From an uncultured Actinotalea sp. (lineage in GTDB: Bacteria; Actinomycetota; Actinomycetes; Actinomycetales; Cellulomonadaceae): a DNA stretch of 15,479 nt. A model generated the notes under the pieces. The model saw only the letters and a program-made list of their open reading frames with translations. It ran no database searches and was not told the DNA's origin. Positions 6,620-13,563 of the stretch are shown one piece after another (the first letter of the stretch is position 1; each line of letters starts with the position of its first letter). The DNA is taken from the NCBI RefSeq assembly GCF_946885855.1, contig NZ_CAMPHH010000049.1, forward strand, positions 1 through 15,479, read 5' to 3'. Made by a program: the position numbers and the translations under genes.

Positions 6620-7248
6620 GCAGGTCCGCGACCGGCACCACCCTCGACCCCGCGCTGCTCGAGCGGGCGCGGCGGCTCGCGGACGCCGGGGGCCGACGAC
6701 TCCTCGGGATCACCGGACCCCCGGGCGCCGGCAAGTCCACGATCGCCGAGGCCCTGGCGCAGGCCCTGGGCGACACGGCACGCCTCGTGGGCATGGACGG
6801 GTTCCACCTCGCCGAGGCAGAGCTGCGCCGCCTGGGCCGCCGCGACCGCAAGGGAGCGCCGGACACGTTCGACGCCCTCGGCTACGTGGCGCTGCTGCGC
6901 CGCCTCCGCGCGGCCGACGAAGAGGTGGTCTACGCGCCCGCCTTCGACCGGTCCCTCGAGGAGGCGATCGCGGGGTCCGTCGCGGTGCCCCGCGACGTCG
7001 CGCTCGTCATCACCGAGGGGAACTACCTCCTCGTCGACGACGGGCCGTGGGTGGCGGTGCGCCCGCTGCTCGACGAGTGCTGGTACGTGGAGCCGCCCGA
7101 GGGCGAGCGGATCCAGCGGCTCGTCGCCCGCCACGAGCGCTTCGGCCGCAGCCCCGAGGAGGCGCGCGAGCGGTCCCTCGGCTCGGACCAGCGCAACGCC
7201 GAGGTCATCGCGGCCACCCGCGGGCACGCCGACCTCGTCGTCCGCTGA
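6616..7248 (+). CDS. frcK: P-loop kinase-like protein, FrcK/YggC family, last gene of the sugar operon
   Basis: A 210-residue nucleoside/nucleotide-kinase-like P-loop protein resembling uridine kinase and type I pantothenate kinase. Walker A is GPPGAGKS (34-41). 'GMDGFHLAEAEL' (59-70) and 'RKGAPDTFDALGY' (78-90) match the acceptor-binding blocks of that superfamily, and 'VITEGNYLL' is the equivalent of the following strand and loop. It overlaps frcA by ATGA, so it is coupled to the transporter. A gene of this family sits in the same place in Sinorhizobium frcBCAK. I know of no proven substrate. Because the ABC importer delivers unphosphorylated sugar and no PfkB- or ROK-type sugar kinase is present here, phosphorylation of the imported sugar or a derivative is a reasonable inference, not a demonstrated function. 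A strong terminator follows. Confidence 0.82.
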   Translation: MSRSATGTTLDPALLERARRLADAGGRRLLGITGPPGAGKSTIAEALAQALGDTARLVGMDGFHLAEAELRRLGRRDRKGAPDTFDALGYVALLRRLRAADEEVVYAPAFDRSLEEAIAGSVAVPRDVALVITEGNYLLVDDGPWVAVRPLLDECWYVEPPEGERIQRLVARHERFGRSPEEARERSLGSDQRNAEVIAATRGHADLVVR

Positions 7249-7275
7249 GCGCAGACCGCACCGGTCCTCCAGGCC

Positions 7276-7319
7276 CCGACGCCGGTCCCCCGGAACCCTG
7301 CCCGGGGGGCCGGCGTCGG
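7276..7319. terminator. Bidirectional terminator between frcK and uppP
   Basis: An 18-bp stem (7276-7293 with 7302-7319, one U-G wobble when read as + strand RNA) encloses the 8-nt loop AACCCTGC. It sits 27 nt after the frcK stop and 31 nt beyond the uppP stop, between convergent genes. No T-run is present, but the stem is very GC-rich and long. Confidence 0.85.
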
Positions 7320-7350
7320 CGTGGGTCGCGGCGTCCAGGAGCCGCCCCGG

Positions 7351-8226
7351 TCAGGCGTCCGCGCCGGAGAGGGGCTCCAGCACCCCGGCCAGGAGCAGCA
7401 CGACCACGACGGCGGCCAGCACCAGCCGGTAGACCACGAACGGCATGTAGCTGTAGGTCGACACGACCTTGAGGAAGCCGATGATCACCAGGTAGCCGAC
7501 GCCGAACGCGACGACCGTCGCCAGGGCCGTCAGCGCGAGCGAGGGCGTGCCCGCCGTGCCGAACTCGTCCAGGCTCGTGAAGAGCTGCTGGAAGCCGGAG
7601 CCGAGCACCGCCGGGATCGCCAGGAGGAACGAGTACCGGGCGGCGGCCTCGCGGGTGTAGCCCATGAGCAGCCCGGCCGTGATCGTGCCGCCGGAGCGGG
7701 ACACCCCCGGCACCAGCGCCATCGCCTGGGCGAACCCGAAGAGCACCGCGTGCTTCCAGGTCAGGGTGTCGAGGGTCCGCTGCTTGGCGCCGACCCGGTC
7801 GGCGATCCCGAGGAACACCGCGAACAGGGCGAGCATCCCGGCGACGACGTAGAGGTTGCGGAACGGCCCGACGATCTGCTCCTCGAACGACAGACCGAGC
7901 ACCACGATCGGGACCGTGCCCAGCGCGATCCACCAGGCGAGCCGGGCGTCGGGGTCCTGGCCGCCGAGCCGGTCCCGCCACGTCGGGCCGTGCTCGCCGC
8001 GCAGCGCGCGCCACCACGCGGCGACGATCCGGGCGATGTCGCGGCGGAAGTACAGCAGCACGGCCGCCTCGGTGCCGATCTGGGTCACCGCGGTGAACGC
8101 GGCCCCCGGGTCGGCGCCGCCCGGGAGCACCTGCCCGACGATGCGCAGGTGCGCGCTGGAGGACACCGGGAGGAACTCGGTGAGCCCCTGCACGAGTCCG
8201 AGGACGACCGACTCCCACCACGTCAC
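7351..8226 (-). CDS. uppP: Undecaprenyl-diphosphatase (UppP/BacA)
   Basis: Integral membrane phosphatase that recycles undecaprenyl pyrophosphate to undecaprenyl phosphate, the lipid carrier for peptidoglycan; extra copies confer bacitracin resistance. From GTG 8226 it has 291 residues, usual for the family. The (E/Q)xxxE motif is Q13-GLT-E17, followed by 'FLPVSSSAHL' with His26, and the second motif is PGVSRSGGT (173-181) with the catalytic Arg177. Hydrophobic segments run through to the C-terminus. The open frame extends to a TTG at 8235, but 'VTWWESVVLGLVQGLTEF' is the standard N-terminus and a TAACGT box lies 8 nt before GTG 8226. That same box overlaps the TTG, which makes the upstream start unlikely. 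It is convergent with the sugar operon and divergent from the aldo/keto reductase. Confidence 0.96.
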   Translation of the reverse strand: MTWWESVVLGLVQGLTEFLPVSSSAHLRIVGQVLPGGADPGAAFTAVTQIGTEAAVLLYFRRDIARIVAAWWRALRGEHGPTWRDRLGGQDPDARLAWWIALGTVPIVVLGLSFEEQIVGPFRNLYVVAGMLALFAVFLGIADRVGAKQRTLDTLTWKHAVLFGFAQAMALVPGVSRSGGTITAGLLMGYTREAAARYSFLLAIPAVLGSGFQQLFTSLDEFGTAGTPSLALTALATVVAFGVGYLVIIGFLKVVSTYSYMPFVVYRLVLAAVVVVLLLAGVLEPLSGADA

Positions 8227-8234
8227 GCCGGGCA

Positions 8235-8240
8235 ACGTTA
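8235..8240 (-). promoter_or_regulatory. -10 box of a near-leaderless uppP promoter
   Basis: On the minus strand TAACGT is followed by 8 nt and the GTG at 8226, with no Shine-Dalgarno sequence. It is part of CCGGTAAC, an 8-bp element repeated in inverted orientation at the divergent aldo/keto reductase promoter. Confidence 0.5.
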
Positions 8241-8257
8241 CCGGGGAGCGCCCCGGT
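8240..8257. promoter_or_regulatory. Inverted repeat upstream of the uppP -10 box
   Basis: ACCGGGG-AGCG-CCCCGGT is a perfect 7-bp inverted repeat lying where the spacer between the -10 and -35 of the uppP promoter would be. It could be a regulator site or just a GC-rich hairpin; there is nothing to say which regulator might bind. Confidence 0.3.
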
Positions 8258-8301
8258 TTCCCGCCGCCCGCGCGCCGTCGGCCCGCATGCCGCCCCGCCG
8301 G

Positions 8302-8307
8302 TAACCT
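8302..8307 (+). promoter_or_regulatory. -10 box of a near-leaderless promoter for the aldo/keto reductase
   Basis: TAACCT is followed by 8 nt and the ATG at 8316; no Shine-Dalgarno sequence is present. It is embedded in CCGGTAAC (8298-8305), the mirror image of the element at the uppP promoter (8237-8244). Confidence 0.5.
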
Positions 8308-8315
8308 GCACGACC

Positions 8316-9272
8316 ATGGAGGAGCGAGTCGTCGGTGGCACCGGTCTGCGCGTCTCGGCCCTGGGGCTGGGGACGCTGACCTGGAGCCGGGACACGGACG
8401 AGCACGAGGCGGCCGAGCAGCTGCGCGACTTCGTCGACGCGGGCGGCACCCTCCTGGACACCGCCGCCTCCTACGCCGACGGCGCCGCGGAGGAGCTCAT
8501 CGGCGACCTCCTGCGCACGACCGTCTCCCGCGACGACGTCGTGCTGTGCACCAAGGCGGGCGTTCGGCACGCCCCGGGGGGCCGGGTCGTCGACGCGTCC
8601 CGCGGGGCGCTGCTGTCCTCCCTCGACGGGTCGCTGCAGCGGCTGGGCACCGACCACGTGGACCTGTGGCTGGTCCAGACGCCGGACCCCCGGACACCGC
8701 TGGCGGAGACCGTCGACGCGCTCCGGCTGGCGCTGGACACGGGACGCGCGCGCTACGTCGGCCTGTCGAACCACGCGGGCTGGCAGACGGCGCGCGCGGC
8801 GACGCTGCTGGGCCCGGGGCGGCTCGCGGCCGTCGAGGTCGAGTACTCGCTCCTCCAGCGTGGGGTCGAGCGGGAGGTCGTGCCCGCCGCCGCGGACCTC
8901 GGCGTCGGGGTCCTGGCGTGGTCGCCGCTCGGCCGGGGCGTGCTGACCGGCAAGTACCGCCGTGCCGTGCCGGCGGACTCGCGGGCGGCGTCGGCGCACC
9001 TGTCGGGTTTCGTCGAGCCGTACCTGGGGCGCGAGGCGGCGCCCGTGGTCCAGGCACTCGTGACGGCCGCGGACGGGCTGGAGCGCAGCCCGCTCGAGGT
9101 GGCGCTGGGGTGGGTCCTCGGACGGCCGCAGGTGGCGTCCGCGATCGTCGGTGCCCGCACGGCCGCACAGCTGCGGGCGTCCCTCGCGGCGGATCTGCGG
9201 CTGCCGGCGGCGATCACCGCGGCGCTGGACGAGGTCAGCGCGCCGGCGGTGGGCTACCCCGAGCGGCGCTGA
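8316..9272 (+). CDS. Aldo/keto reductase with a substituted catalytic His
   Basis: A 318-residue (alpha/beta)8 aldo/keto reductase, a cytoplasmic NADPH-dependent carbonyl reductase or sugar dehydrogenase-like protein. The N-terminus 'GTGLRVSALGLGT' is typical. Three of the four catalytic tetrad residues are in place: Asp48 and Tyr53 in 'LLDTAASYADG', and Lys80 in 'LCTKAG'. The fourth, normally His in a 'DLxxxH' strand, is Gln121 in 'HVDLWLVQTPD'. Later blocks 'YVGLSNHAGWQ', 'VEYSLLQR', 'AWSPLGRGVLTGKY' and 'SAIVGARTAAQL' (cofactor phosphate-binding region) are normal. Start ATG 8316 has a TAACCT box 8 nt upstream. It is divergent from uppP, which I recall as a frequent neighbour in actinobacteria. 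Substrate is unknown. Confidence 0.93.
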   Translation: MEERVVGGTGLRVSALGLGTLTWSRDTDEHEAAEQLRDFVDAGGTLLDTAASYADGAAEELIGDLLRTTVSRDDVVLCTKAGVRHAPGGRVVDASRGALLSSLDGSLQRLGTDHVDLWLVQTPDPRTPLAETVDALRLALDTGRARYVGLSNHAGWQTARAATLLGPGRLAAVEVEYSLLQRGVEREVVPAAADLGVGVLAWSPLGRGVLTGKYRRAVPADSRAASAHLSGFVEPYLGREAAPVVQALVTAADGLERSPLEVALGWVLGRPQVASAIVGARTAAQLRASLAADLRLPAAITAALDEVSAPAVGYPERR

Positions 9273-9274
9273 GC

Positions 9275-9293
9275 CGGGGCGACCTCCGCCCCG
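9275..9293. terminator. Terminator hairpin between convergent AKR and acidic-protein genes
   Basis: CGGGGCG-ACCTC-CGCCCCG forms a perfect 7-bp stem with a 5-nt loop in the 31-bp gap between two stop codons. It can serve both strands. No T-run is present. Confidence 0.6.
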
Positions 9294-9303
9294 CGGACGC
9301 GGC

Positions 9304-9591
9304 TCAGTCGTCCTCGTCGAGCTCCGTGCCGTCGAGGTCGTCGTCCTCGTCGAGGTCGTCCTCGTCGAGGTCGTCGTCATCGTCCGCCTCGTCGTCGGCG
9401 AGGTAGAACGGCAGGGTCTCCCCGTGCACCCGGACCAGGGCGTCGTCGTAGACCTCGAACGCGTCGGCGAGGACGTCGTACGCGTCGTCCACCGCCGGGT
9501 CGTCCTCGTCGCGCCGCGTGCTCACGGCGTGGAAGTGGGCCTCGAGCGCTGCCTGGAACCTGTCGAGCGCGGCGCGCGGGTCTACCGTCAT
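9304..9591 (-). CDS. Small protein with highly acidic C-terminal tail, function unknown
   Basis: A 95-residue protein. Residues 1-65 form a compact, probably helical region ('DPRAALDRFQAALEAHFHAVSTRRDEDDPAVDDAYDVLADAFEVYDDALV' in outline) ending 'TLPFYLAD'. The last 30 residues contain 23 Asp/Glu. It looks like a small actinobacterial protein that databases sometimes label 'primosomal protein'; I see nothing that supports a primosome role. The ATG at 9591 has TACGGT exactly 6 nt upstream and no Shine-Dalgarno sequence. Two perfect 15-bp tandem copies in the DNA (9345-9374) encode part of the acidic tail, so tail length may vary between strains. Divergent from the DUF5703 gene. Confidence 0.85.
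   Translation of the reverse strand: MTVDPRAALDRFQAALEAHFHAVSTRRDEDDPAVDDAYDVLADAFEVYDDALVRVHGETLPFYLADDEADDDDDLDEDDLDEDDDLDGTELDEDD
9345..9374. repeat. 15-bp tandem repeat, two copies, in the acidic tail
   Basis: CCTCGTCGAGGTCGT occurs twice head-to-tail with no mismatch; degenerate GTC-rich sequence continues on both sides. In frame with the minus-strand gene it encodes a repeated Asp/Glu/Leu block, so copy-number change would leave the reading frame intact. Confidence 0.85.
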
Positions 9592-9597
9592 GCCCTG

Positions 9598-9603
9598 ACC
9601 GTA
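9598..9603 (-). promoter_or_regulatory. -10 box of a leaderless promoter for the acidic-protein gene
   Basis: On the minus strand TACGGT is followed by exactly 6 nt (CAGGGC) and the ATG at 9591. There is no Shine-Dalgarno sequence. Confidence 0.55.
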
Positions 9604-9655
9604 GCGCCGGGACGTGCACAATGACACTCGATCCGTCGACACCACGGAGGTCCAT

Positions 9656-9889
9656 GTGGGGACGAGCACGACGCGGCAGCCGGCCGTGCAGGGGTGGCGA
9701 GCCCGCGGCGAGTACGAGTACCGGGTCATCACCCTCGACCGCAGCACCCGTGTCAACGATGCCCGTCGTCTCCTCACGGAGGAAGCCGAGTACGGCCGCT
9801 GGGAGCTGGCCCGCACCCTCGTCCACGCGGGCGGCGAACGGAAGGTCTGGCTCCGGCGCAAGATCATCCGGGCGGTCAGCACGCTCTGA
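9656..9889 (+). CDS. DUF5703 family protein
   Basis: A 77-residue protein of the actinobacterial DUF5703 family, function unknown. The conserved core is 'YEYRVITLDRSTRVNDARRLLTEEAEYGRWELARTLVHAGGERKVWLRRKIIR', nearly the whole protein. No signal peptide or membrane segment is seen. The GTG at 9656 is chosen because GGAGG at 9646-9650 lies 5 nt upstream; the frame is open back to 9614 but the extension is not family-like. The ATG at 9654 is in a different frame and is not the start. Its neighbours, the acidic protein and the M20 peptidase, commonly accompany it in actinobacterial genomes by my recollection. Confidence 0.88.
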   Translation: MGTSTTRQPAVQGWRARGEYEYRVITLDRSTRVNDARRLLTEEAEYGRWELARTLVHAGGERKVWLRRKIIRAVSTL

Positions 9890-9896
9890 GCCCGGT

Positions 9897-9955
9897 GGGC
9901 CGCGCGCGGACGGACCGGGGACGCGCGGGACGTCGATGCGCGCCGCGACCGGCCC
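9897..9955. terminator. Weak imperfect stem-loop between DUF5703 and M20 genes
   Basis: GGGCCG-CG-CGCGG (9897-9909) pairs with CCGCG-AC-CGGCCC (9943-9955): 11 paired bases with a 2x2 internal loop and a long 33-nt loop. It lies between convergent stop codons. Plausible but weak. Confidence 0.3.
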
Positions 9956-9957
9956 GG

Positions 9958-11298
9958 TCAGCAGGTGGCGAGCAACCGGTCGAGAACGCGCGTGCCGAAC
10001 CGCAGGGCGTCCACCGGCACGCGCTCGTCGACGCCGTGGAACATCGCCGAGAAGTCCAGCGAGGCCGGCAGGCGCAGGGGGGCGAAGCCGTAGCCGGTGA
10101 TCCCGAGCCGGGACAGCGACTTGTTGTCCGTGCCGCCGGACAGCATGTACGGCAGGACGGTGGCCTCCGGGTCCTCGTGGTGCAGCGCCGCGACCATCGC
10201 GTCGACGAGGTCCCCCTCGAACGGCACCTCCAGGGCGACGTCCCGGTGGATGTCCTCGACCCGGACGCGCTCCCCCGCGAGGCGTTCGAGCGTGGCCCGC
10301 GCCTCGTCCTCGTGGCCCGGGAGGAACCGCGTGTCCAGGACGGCCTCCGCGCGGCCGGGGATGACGTTGGCCTTGTAGCCGGCCGCGAGCTGGGTGGGGT
10401 TCGCGGTGTTGCGCAGCGTGGCGCCGACGAAGCGGGCCGCCGGGCCCAGGGCGTCGACGAGCCGCCCGACGGCGTCCGGGTCCTCCGGCTCGAACGGCAG
10501 CCCGGTGAGCTCGGCGACGCCGTCGAGCAGCTGCCGGACGGTCGGGGTGAGCTGCTGGGGCCAGGCGTGGGCGCCGATGCGCGCGACCGCCGCCGCGAGC
10601 TCGGTCACCGCGTTCTCCTCGTTGACCTGGGAGCCGTGGCCCGCCCGGCCCTCGGCGACCAGCCGCAGCCAGCCGATCCCCTTCTCGGCCGTCTGGAGCA
10701 GGTACGTGCGGTGCCCGCCCACGTCGACGGAGTAGCCGCCGACCTCGCTGATCGCCTCGGTCGCGCCCTCGAAGAGCTCGGGACGGTGCTCCACCGCCCA
10801 CCCGGCGCCGTACCGACCGCCGGCCTCCTCGTCGGCGAACATCGCGACGACGACGTCGCGGGCCGGCCGGCGGCCCTCGCGCGCCATCTGCCGCACGACG
10901 GCCAGGATCATCGCGTCCATGTCCTTCATGTCGACGGCACCGCGGCCCCACAGCAGGCCGTCGCGCTCCTCGCCCGCGAAGGGGTCGACCGACCAGTCCT
11001 GCGCCGCCGCGGGCACGACGTCGAGGTGGCCGTGCAGGACGAGCGCCGGCCGGGAGGTGTCGGCCCCGGCCAGCCGGACGACGACGTTCGCCCGTCCGGG
11101 CTCCGTCTCGAACAGCTCGGGGTCGAGGCCGACCTCGGTGAGCAGGCCCATGACGTGCTCCGCCGCGACCCGCTCGCCCGGGCCGGAGCCGTCACCGAAG
11201 TTGGAGGTGTCGATCCGCAGGAGGTCCTGGCAGATGCCCACCACCTCGTCCTCGGCGCGGGGGTGGGCGGCGGTCCCGGCGGGGGCGTGCGACGTCAT
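9958..11298 (-). CDS. M20 family metallopeptidase/deacylase
   Basis: A 446-residue cytoplasmic di-zinc hydrolase of the M20/M25/M40 family (carboxypeptidase, DapE/ArgE, aminoacylase relatives). The metal and catalytic residues are visible: His91 and Asp93 in 'VLHGHLDVVP', Asp123 in 'GRGAVDMKD', and the Glu157-Glu158 pair in 'MFADEEAGG', with 'YMLSGGTDNKSL' and 'MFHGVDERVP' near the C-terminus supplying further active-site residues. The dimerisation lid runs through the middle ('TAEKGIGWLRLVAEGRAGHGSQV'). The ATG at 11298 is preferred over GTG 11307 because the GTG lies within the TAGCGT box 7 nt upstream of the ATG. M. tuberculosis has an M20 gene in the same neighbourhood as uppP and mshC by my recollection. 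Actual substrate cannot be told from sequence. Confidence 0.93.
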   Translation of the reverse strand: MTSHAPAGTAAHPRAEDEVVGICQDLLRIDTSNFGDGSGPGERVAAEHVMGLLTEVGLDPELFETEPGRANVVVRLAGADTSRPALVLHGHLDVVPAAAQDWSVDPFAGEERDGLLWGRGAVDMKDMDAMILAVVRQMAREGRRPARDVVVAMFADEEAGGRYGAGWAVEHRPELFEGATEAISEVGGYSVDVGGHRTYLLQTAEKGIGWLRLVAEGRAGHGSQVNEENAVTELAAAVARIGAHAWPQQLTPTVRQLLDGVAELTGLPFEPEDPDAVGRLVDALGPAARFVGATLRNTANPTQLAAGYKANVIPGRAEAVLDTRFLPGHEDEARATLERLAGERVRVEDIHRDVALEVPFEGDLVDAMVAALHHEDPEATVLPYMLSGGTDNKSLSRLGITGYGFAPLRLPASLDFSAMFHGVDERVPVDALRFGTRVLDRLLATC

Positions 11299-11305
11299 GC
11301 CCGGC

Positions 11306-11311
11306 ACGCTA
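11306..11311 (-). promoter_or_regulatory. -10 box of a near-leaderless promoter for the M20 gene
   Basis: On the minus strand TAGCGT is followed by 7 nt (GCCGGGC) and the ATG at 11298, with no Shine-Dalgarno sequence. The box also overlaps one arm of an 8-bp inverted repeat (CCGGCACG at 11301-11308, CGTGCCGG at 11341-11348), which may be fortuitous. Confidence 0.5.
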
Positions 11312-11396
11312 CCTTCCGCCCGCCACGCCGCCCGCCGAACCGTGCCGGACCGTGGCGAACCGACCGTCCCCCGACGCCGGGCGGCAACGGCCCGCC

Positions 11397-13493
11397 TCAG
11401 CCGACCGCGTCGAGCCCGCGGCGGGCGAGCAGCGGCTCGATGCGCGGCTCACGACCGCGCAGCTCGCGGAAGGTGTCCATGACGTCGCAGGACCCGCCCC
11501 GCGAGAGCAGCATGCGCCGGAACCTGTCCCCGTTCTCCCGCCGCAGCCCGCCGTGCTCGCCGAACCACTCCACCGTCTCGGCGTCCAGCACCTCGGACCA
11601 GATGTAGGAGTAGTACGCCGCCGCGTACCCGCCCCCGAAGACGTGGTTGAAGTAGGTCGTCCGGTACCGGGGCGGCACGGCGTGGACGGCGATCCCCGCG
11701 GCCTCCAGCGCCCGGGCCTCGAACGCCACGACCTCCTCGACGTCCGTCGGCACCTCCTCCGGCGCCAGCTGGTGCCACGCCTGGTCCAACAGCGCCGCCG
11801 CGAGGTACTCCGTCGTGGAGAAGCCCTCGTTGAACTGCCGCGACGCGATCATCGTCTCGACCCACTCGCCCGGCAGCGGCTCGCCCGTCTCGTGATGGAC
11901 CGCGTACCGGCGCAGCACGGCTGGGTCCCACGCCCACATCTCGTTGACCTGCGAGGGGTACTCCACGAAGTCGCGCGGCACCTCGGTGCCGGACTGCGAC
12001 GGCAGCCGGACGGCCGAGAACAGGCCGTGCAGCGCGTGGCCGAACTCGTGGAACATCGTGATGACCTCGTCCCACGACAGGAGCGTCGGCTCGTCGGCGG
12101 GCGGCTTGGGGATGTTGAGGTTGTTCATGACCACGGGGAGGTCGCCGAGCAGGCCGCTCTGGTCCACGAGGTTGTTCATCCACGCGCCACCGCGCTTGGA
12201 CGCACGGGTGTACCAGTCCGCGAGGAACAGGCCGATGCCGGTGCCGTCGGCGTCGTGCACCTCGTACACCTGGACGTCGTGGTGGTACCCGACGAGGTCC
12301 TTGCGCCGGGTGAACGTGATCCCGTAGAGCTCGGTCGCGGCGTGGAAGACGCCGTCGTGCAGCACCCGCTCGAGCTCCAGGTACGGGCGCAGGAGCGCGT
12401 CGTCGAGGGCGTAGCGCTCCTGGCGGACCCGCTCGGCGTAGAACGACCAGTCCCAGGGCTCGAGCGTCGCGCCGGGCTCGTCCCGGCGCAGCGCCTCCTC
12501 GAGGTCCGCGGCCTCCCGGCGCGCGTTCGCCGCGGCCGCGGGTGCGAGCCGGTGGAGCATGCCGTCGACCGCCCCGGTGGTGCGCGCGGTGGAGTCGTCG
12601 GCGACGTAGGCCGCGTGGTGCTCGAAGCCGAGGAGCCGGGCGCGCTCGGCGCGCAGGCGGGCGAGCTCGAGCAGGATCGCGCGGGTGTCGTGCTCGCCGC
12701 CGCGGCCGCCGCGGGAGACGGACGCCTGGTGCACGCGCCGGCGGACATCCCGCCGGCGCAGCGAGGCGAGGACCGGCTGCTGGCTGTAGAGCATGAGCTC
12801 CAGGAGCCAGCCCGTGTCGTGCCCCCGGTCCTGCGCCGCCTGGCGCGCGGCCGCGACGGCGTCCTCGGGCAGGCCCTCGAGCTCGGCCTCGTCCTCGACG
12901 AGCACCGCAGAGGCGTTGGTGTCCGCGAGGAGCTCGCGCCCGAACGCCGTCTCGAGCGTCGTGATCCGGGCGTTGAGCTCGCGCAGGCGGGTCTTGGCGT
13001 CGTCGTCGAGCGCGACACCGGCGCGGCGCAGGTCCCGGAGCATCTCCGACAGCGACCACGCGGCGTCGTCGGGCAGCGTCACCTCGCCCGCGGCGACGCG
13101 GCCCTGGAGCGCCTCGAGCCGGTCGTGCAGGCGCCGGTCCAGGTAGATGGCGTCGTGGTGCGCGGCCAGGCGCGGCGCCAGCTCCTCCTCGAGGGCGTCG
13201 AGCGCGTCGGCGGTGTCGGCGCTGGTCCGGCTGAAGAACACGGTGCTGACGCGGTGCAGGAGCGCCCCGGACCGCTCGAACTCGAGCAGGACGTTGTCCT
13301 CCGTCGGCGGCTCCGGGCTGGTCACGATCGCCTCGACCTCGGCGCGCTCCTCGGCCATCCCGGCCTCGAACGCGGGCAGGTAGTGCTCGTCGCGGATCGC
13401 CGCGAAGTCGGGCAGCCCATAGGGCAGGTCCGAGGGCGTGGCGAAGGGGTTGGCCGGGTCCAGGGCGGGGACGGTCGAGGTCGTCGAGGTCAT
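11397..13493 (-). CDS. M3 family oligopeptidase (peptidyl-dipeptidase Dcp-like)
   Basis: A 698-residue soluble zinc metallopeptidase of family M3 (Dcp/oligopeptidase A/thimet type), which cleaves short peptides in the cytoplasm. The zinc motif HEFGH is at residues 482-486 in 'ITMFHEFGHALHGLFS', and the third ligand is most likely Glu511 in 'RDFVEYPSQVNEMW'. The N-terminal half is the helical lid domain; the C-terminal half ends with the family's 'TTYFNHVFGGGYAAAYYSYIWSEVLDAE', which carries Tyr/His active-site residues. Length fits the family. No signal peptide is seen. The ATG at 13493 follows an AGAGGA Shine-Dalgarno sequence about 9 nt upstream. It reads in the same direction as GNAT (70-bp gap) and M20 (98-bp gap), but M20 has its own promoter. 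Dcp versus oligopeptidase A activity is not decided here. Confidence 0.95.
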   Translation of the reverse strand: MTSTTSTVPALDPANPFATPSDLPYGLPDFAAIRDEHYLPAFEAGMAEERAEVEAIVTSPEPPTEDNVLLEFERSGALLHRVSTVFFSRTSADTADALDALEEELAPRLAAHHDAIYLDRRLHDRLEALQGRVAAGEVTLPDDAAWSLSEMLRDLRRAGVALDDDAKTRLRELNARITTLETAFGRELLADTNASAVLVEDEAELEGLPEDAVAAARQAAQDRGHDTGWLLELMLYSQQPVLASLRRRDVRRRVHQASVSRGGRGGEHDTRAILLELARLRAERARLLGFEHHAAYVADDSTARTTGAVDGMLHRLAPAAAANARREAADLEEALRRDEPGATLEPWDWSFYAERVRQERYALDDALLRPYLELERVLHDGVFHAATELYGITFTRRKDLVGYHHDVQVYEVHDADGTGIGLFLADWYTRASKRGGAWMNNLVDQSGLLGDLPVVMNNLNIPKPPADEPTLLSWDEVITMFHEFGHALHGLFSAVRLPSQSGTEVPRDFVEYPSQVNEMWAWDPAVLRRYAVHHETGEPLPGEWVETMIASRQFNEGFSTTEYLAAALLDQAWHQLAPEEVPTDVEEVVAFEARALEAAGIAVHAVPPRYRTTYFNHVFGGGYAAAYYSYIWSEVLDAETVEWFGEHGGLRRENGDRFRRMLLSRGGSCDVMDTFRELRGREPRIEPLLARRGLDAVG

Positions 13494-13563
13494 GGGGTGG
13501 ATCCTCTCGCGGTCGGGTCGGGCTCGCGTGTCGGGGCCGGGCGGCTGCGAACGGCGTGGGTGC

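Noticed and set aside
6616..7248. Pantothenate kinase (coaA) or uridine kinase (udk) annotation for frcK
   Set aside because: It shares the P-loop and the DGFH and RKGxPxTFD blocks but is shorter than CoaA and sits in a sugar-transport operon, so FrcK/YggC-like is the better label.
2425..7248. Insertion sequence or integrative element carrying the sugar genes
   Set aside because: No transposase, integrase, terminal inverted repeat, target-site duplication or tRNA was found at either border.
8227..8235. TTG start for uppP
   Set aside because: The codon overlaps the putative -10 box, and the family's normal N-terminus begins at GTG 8226.
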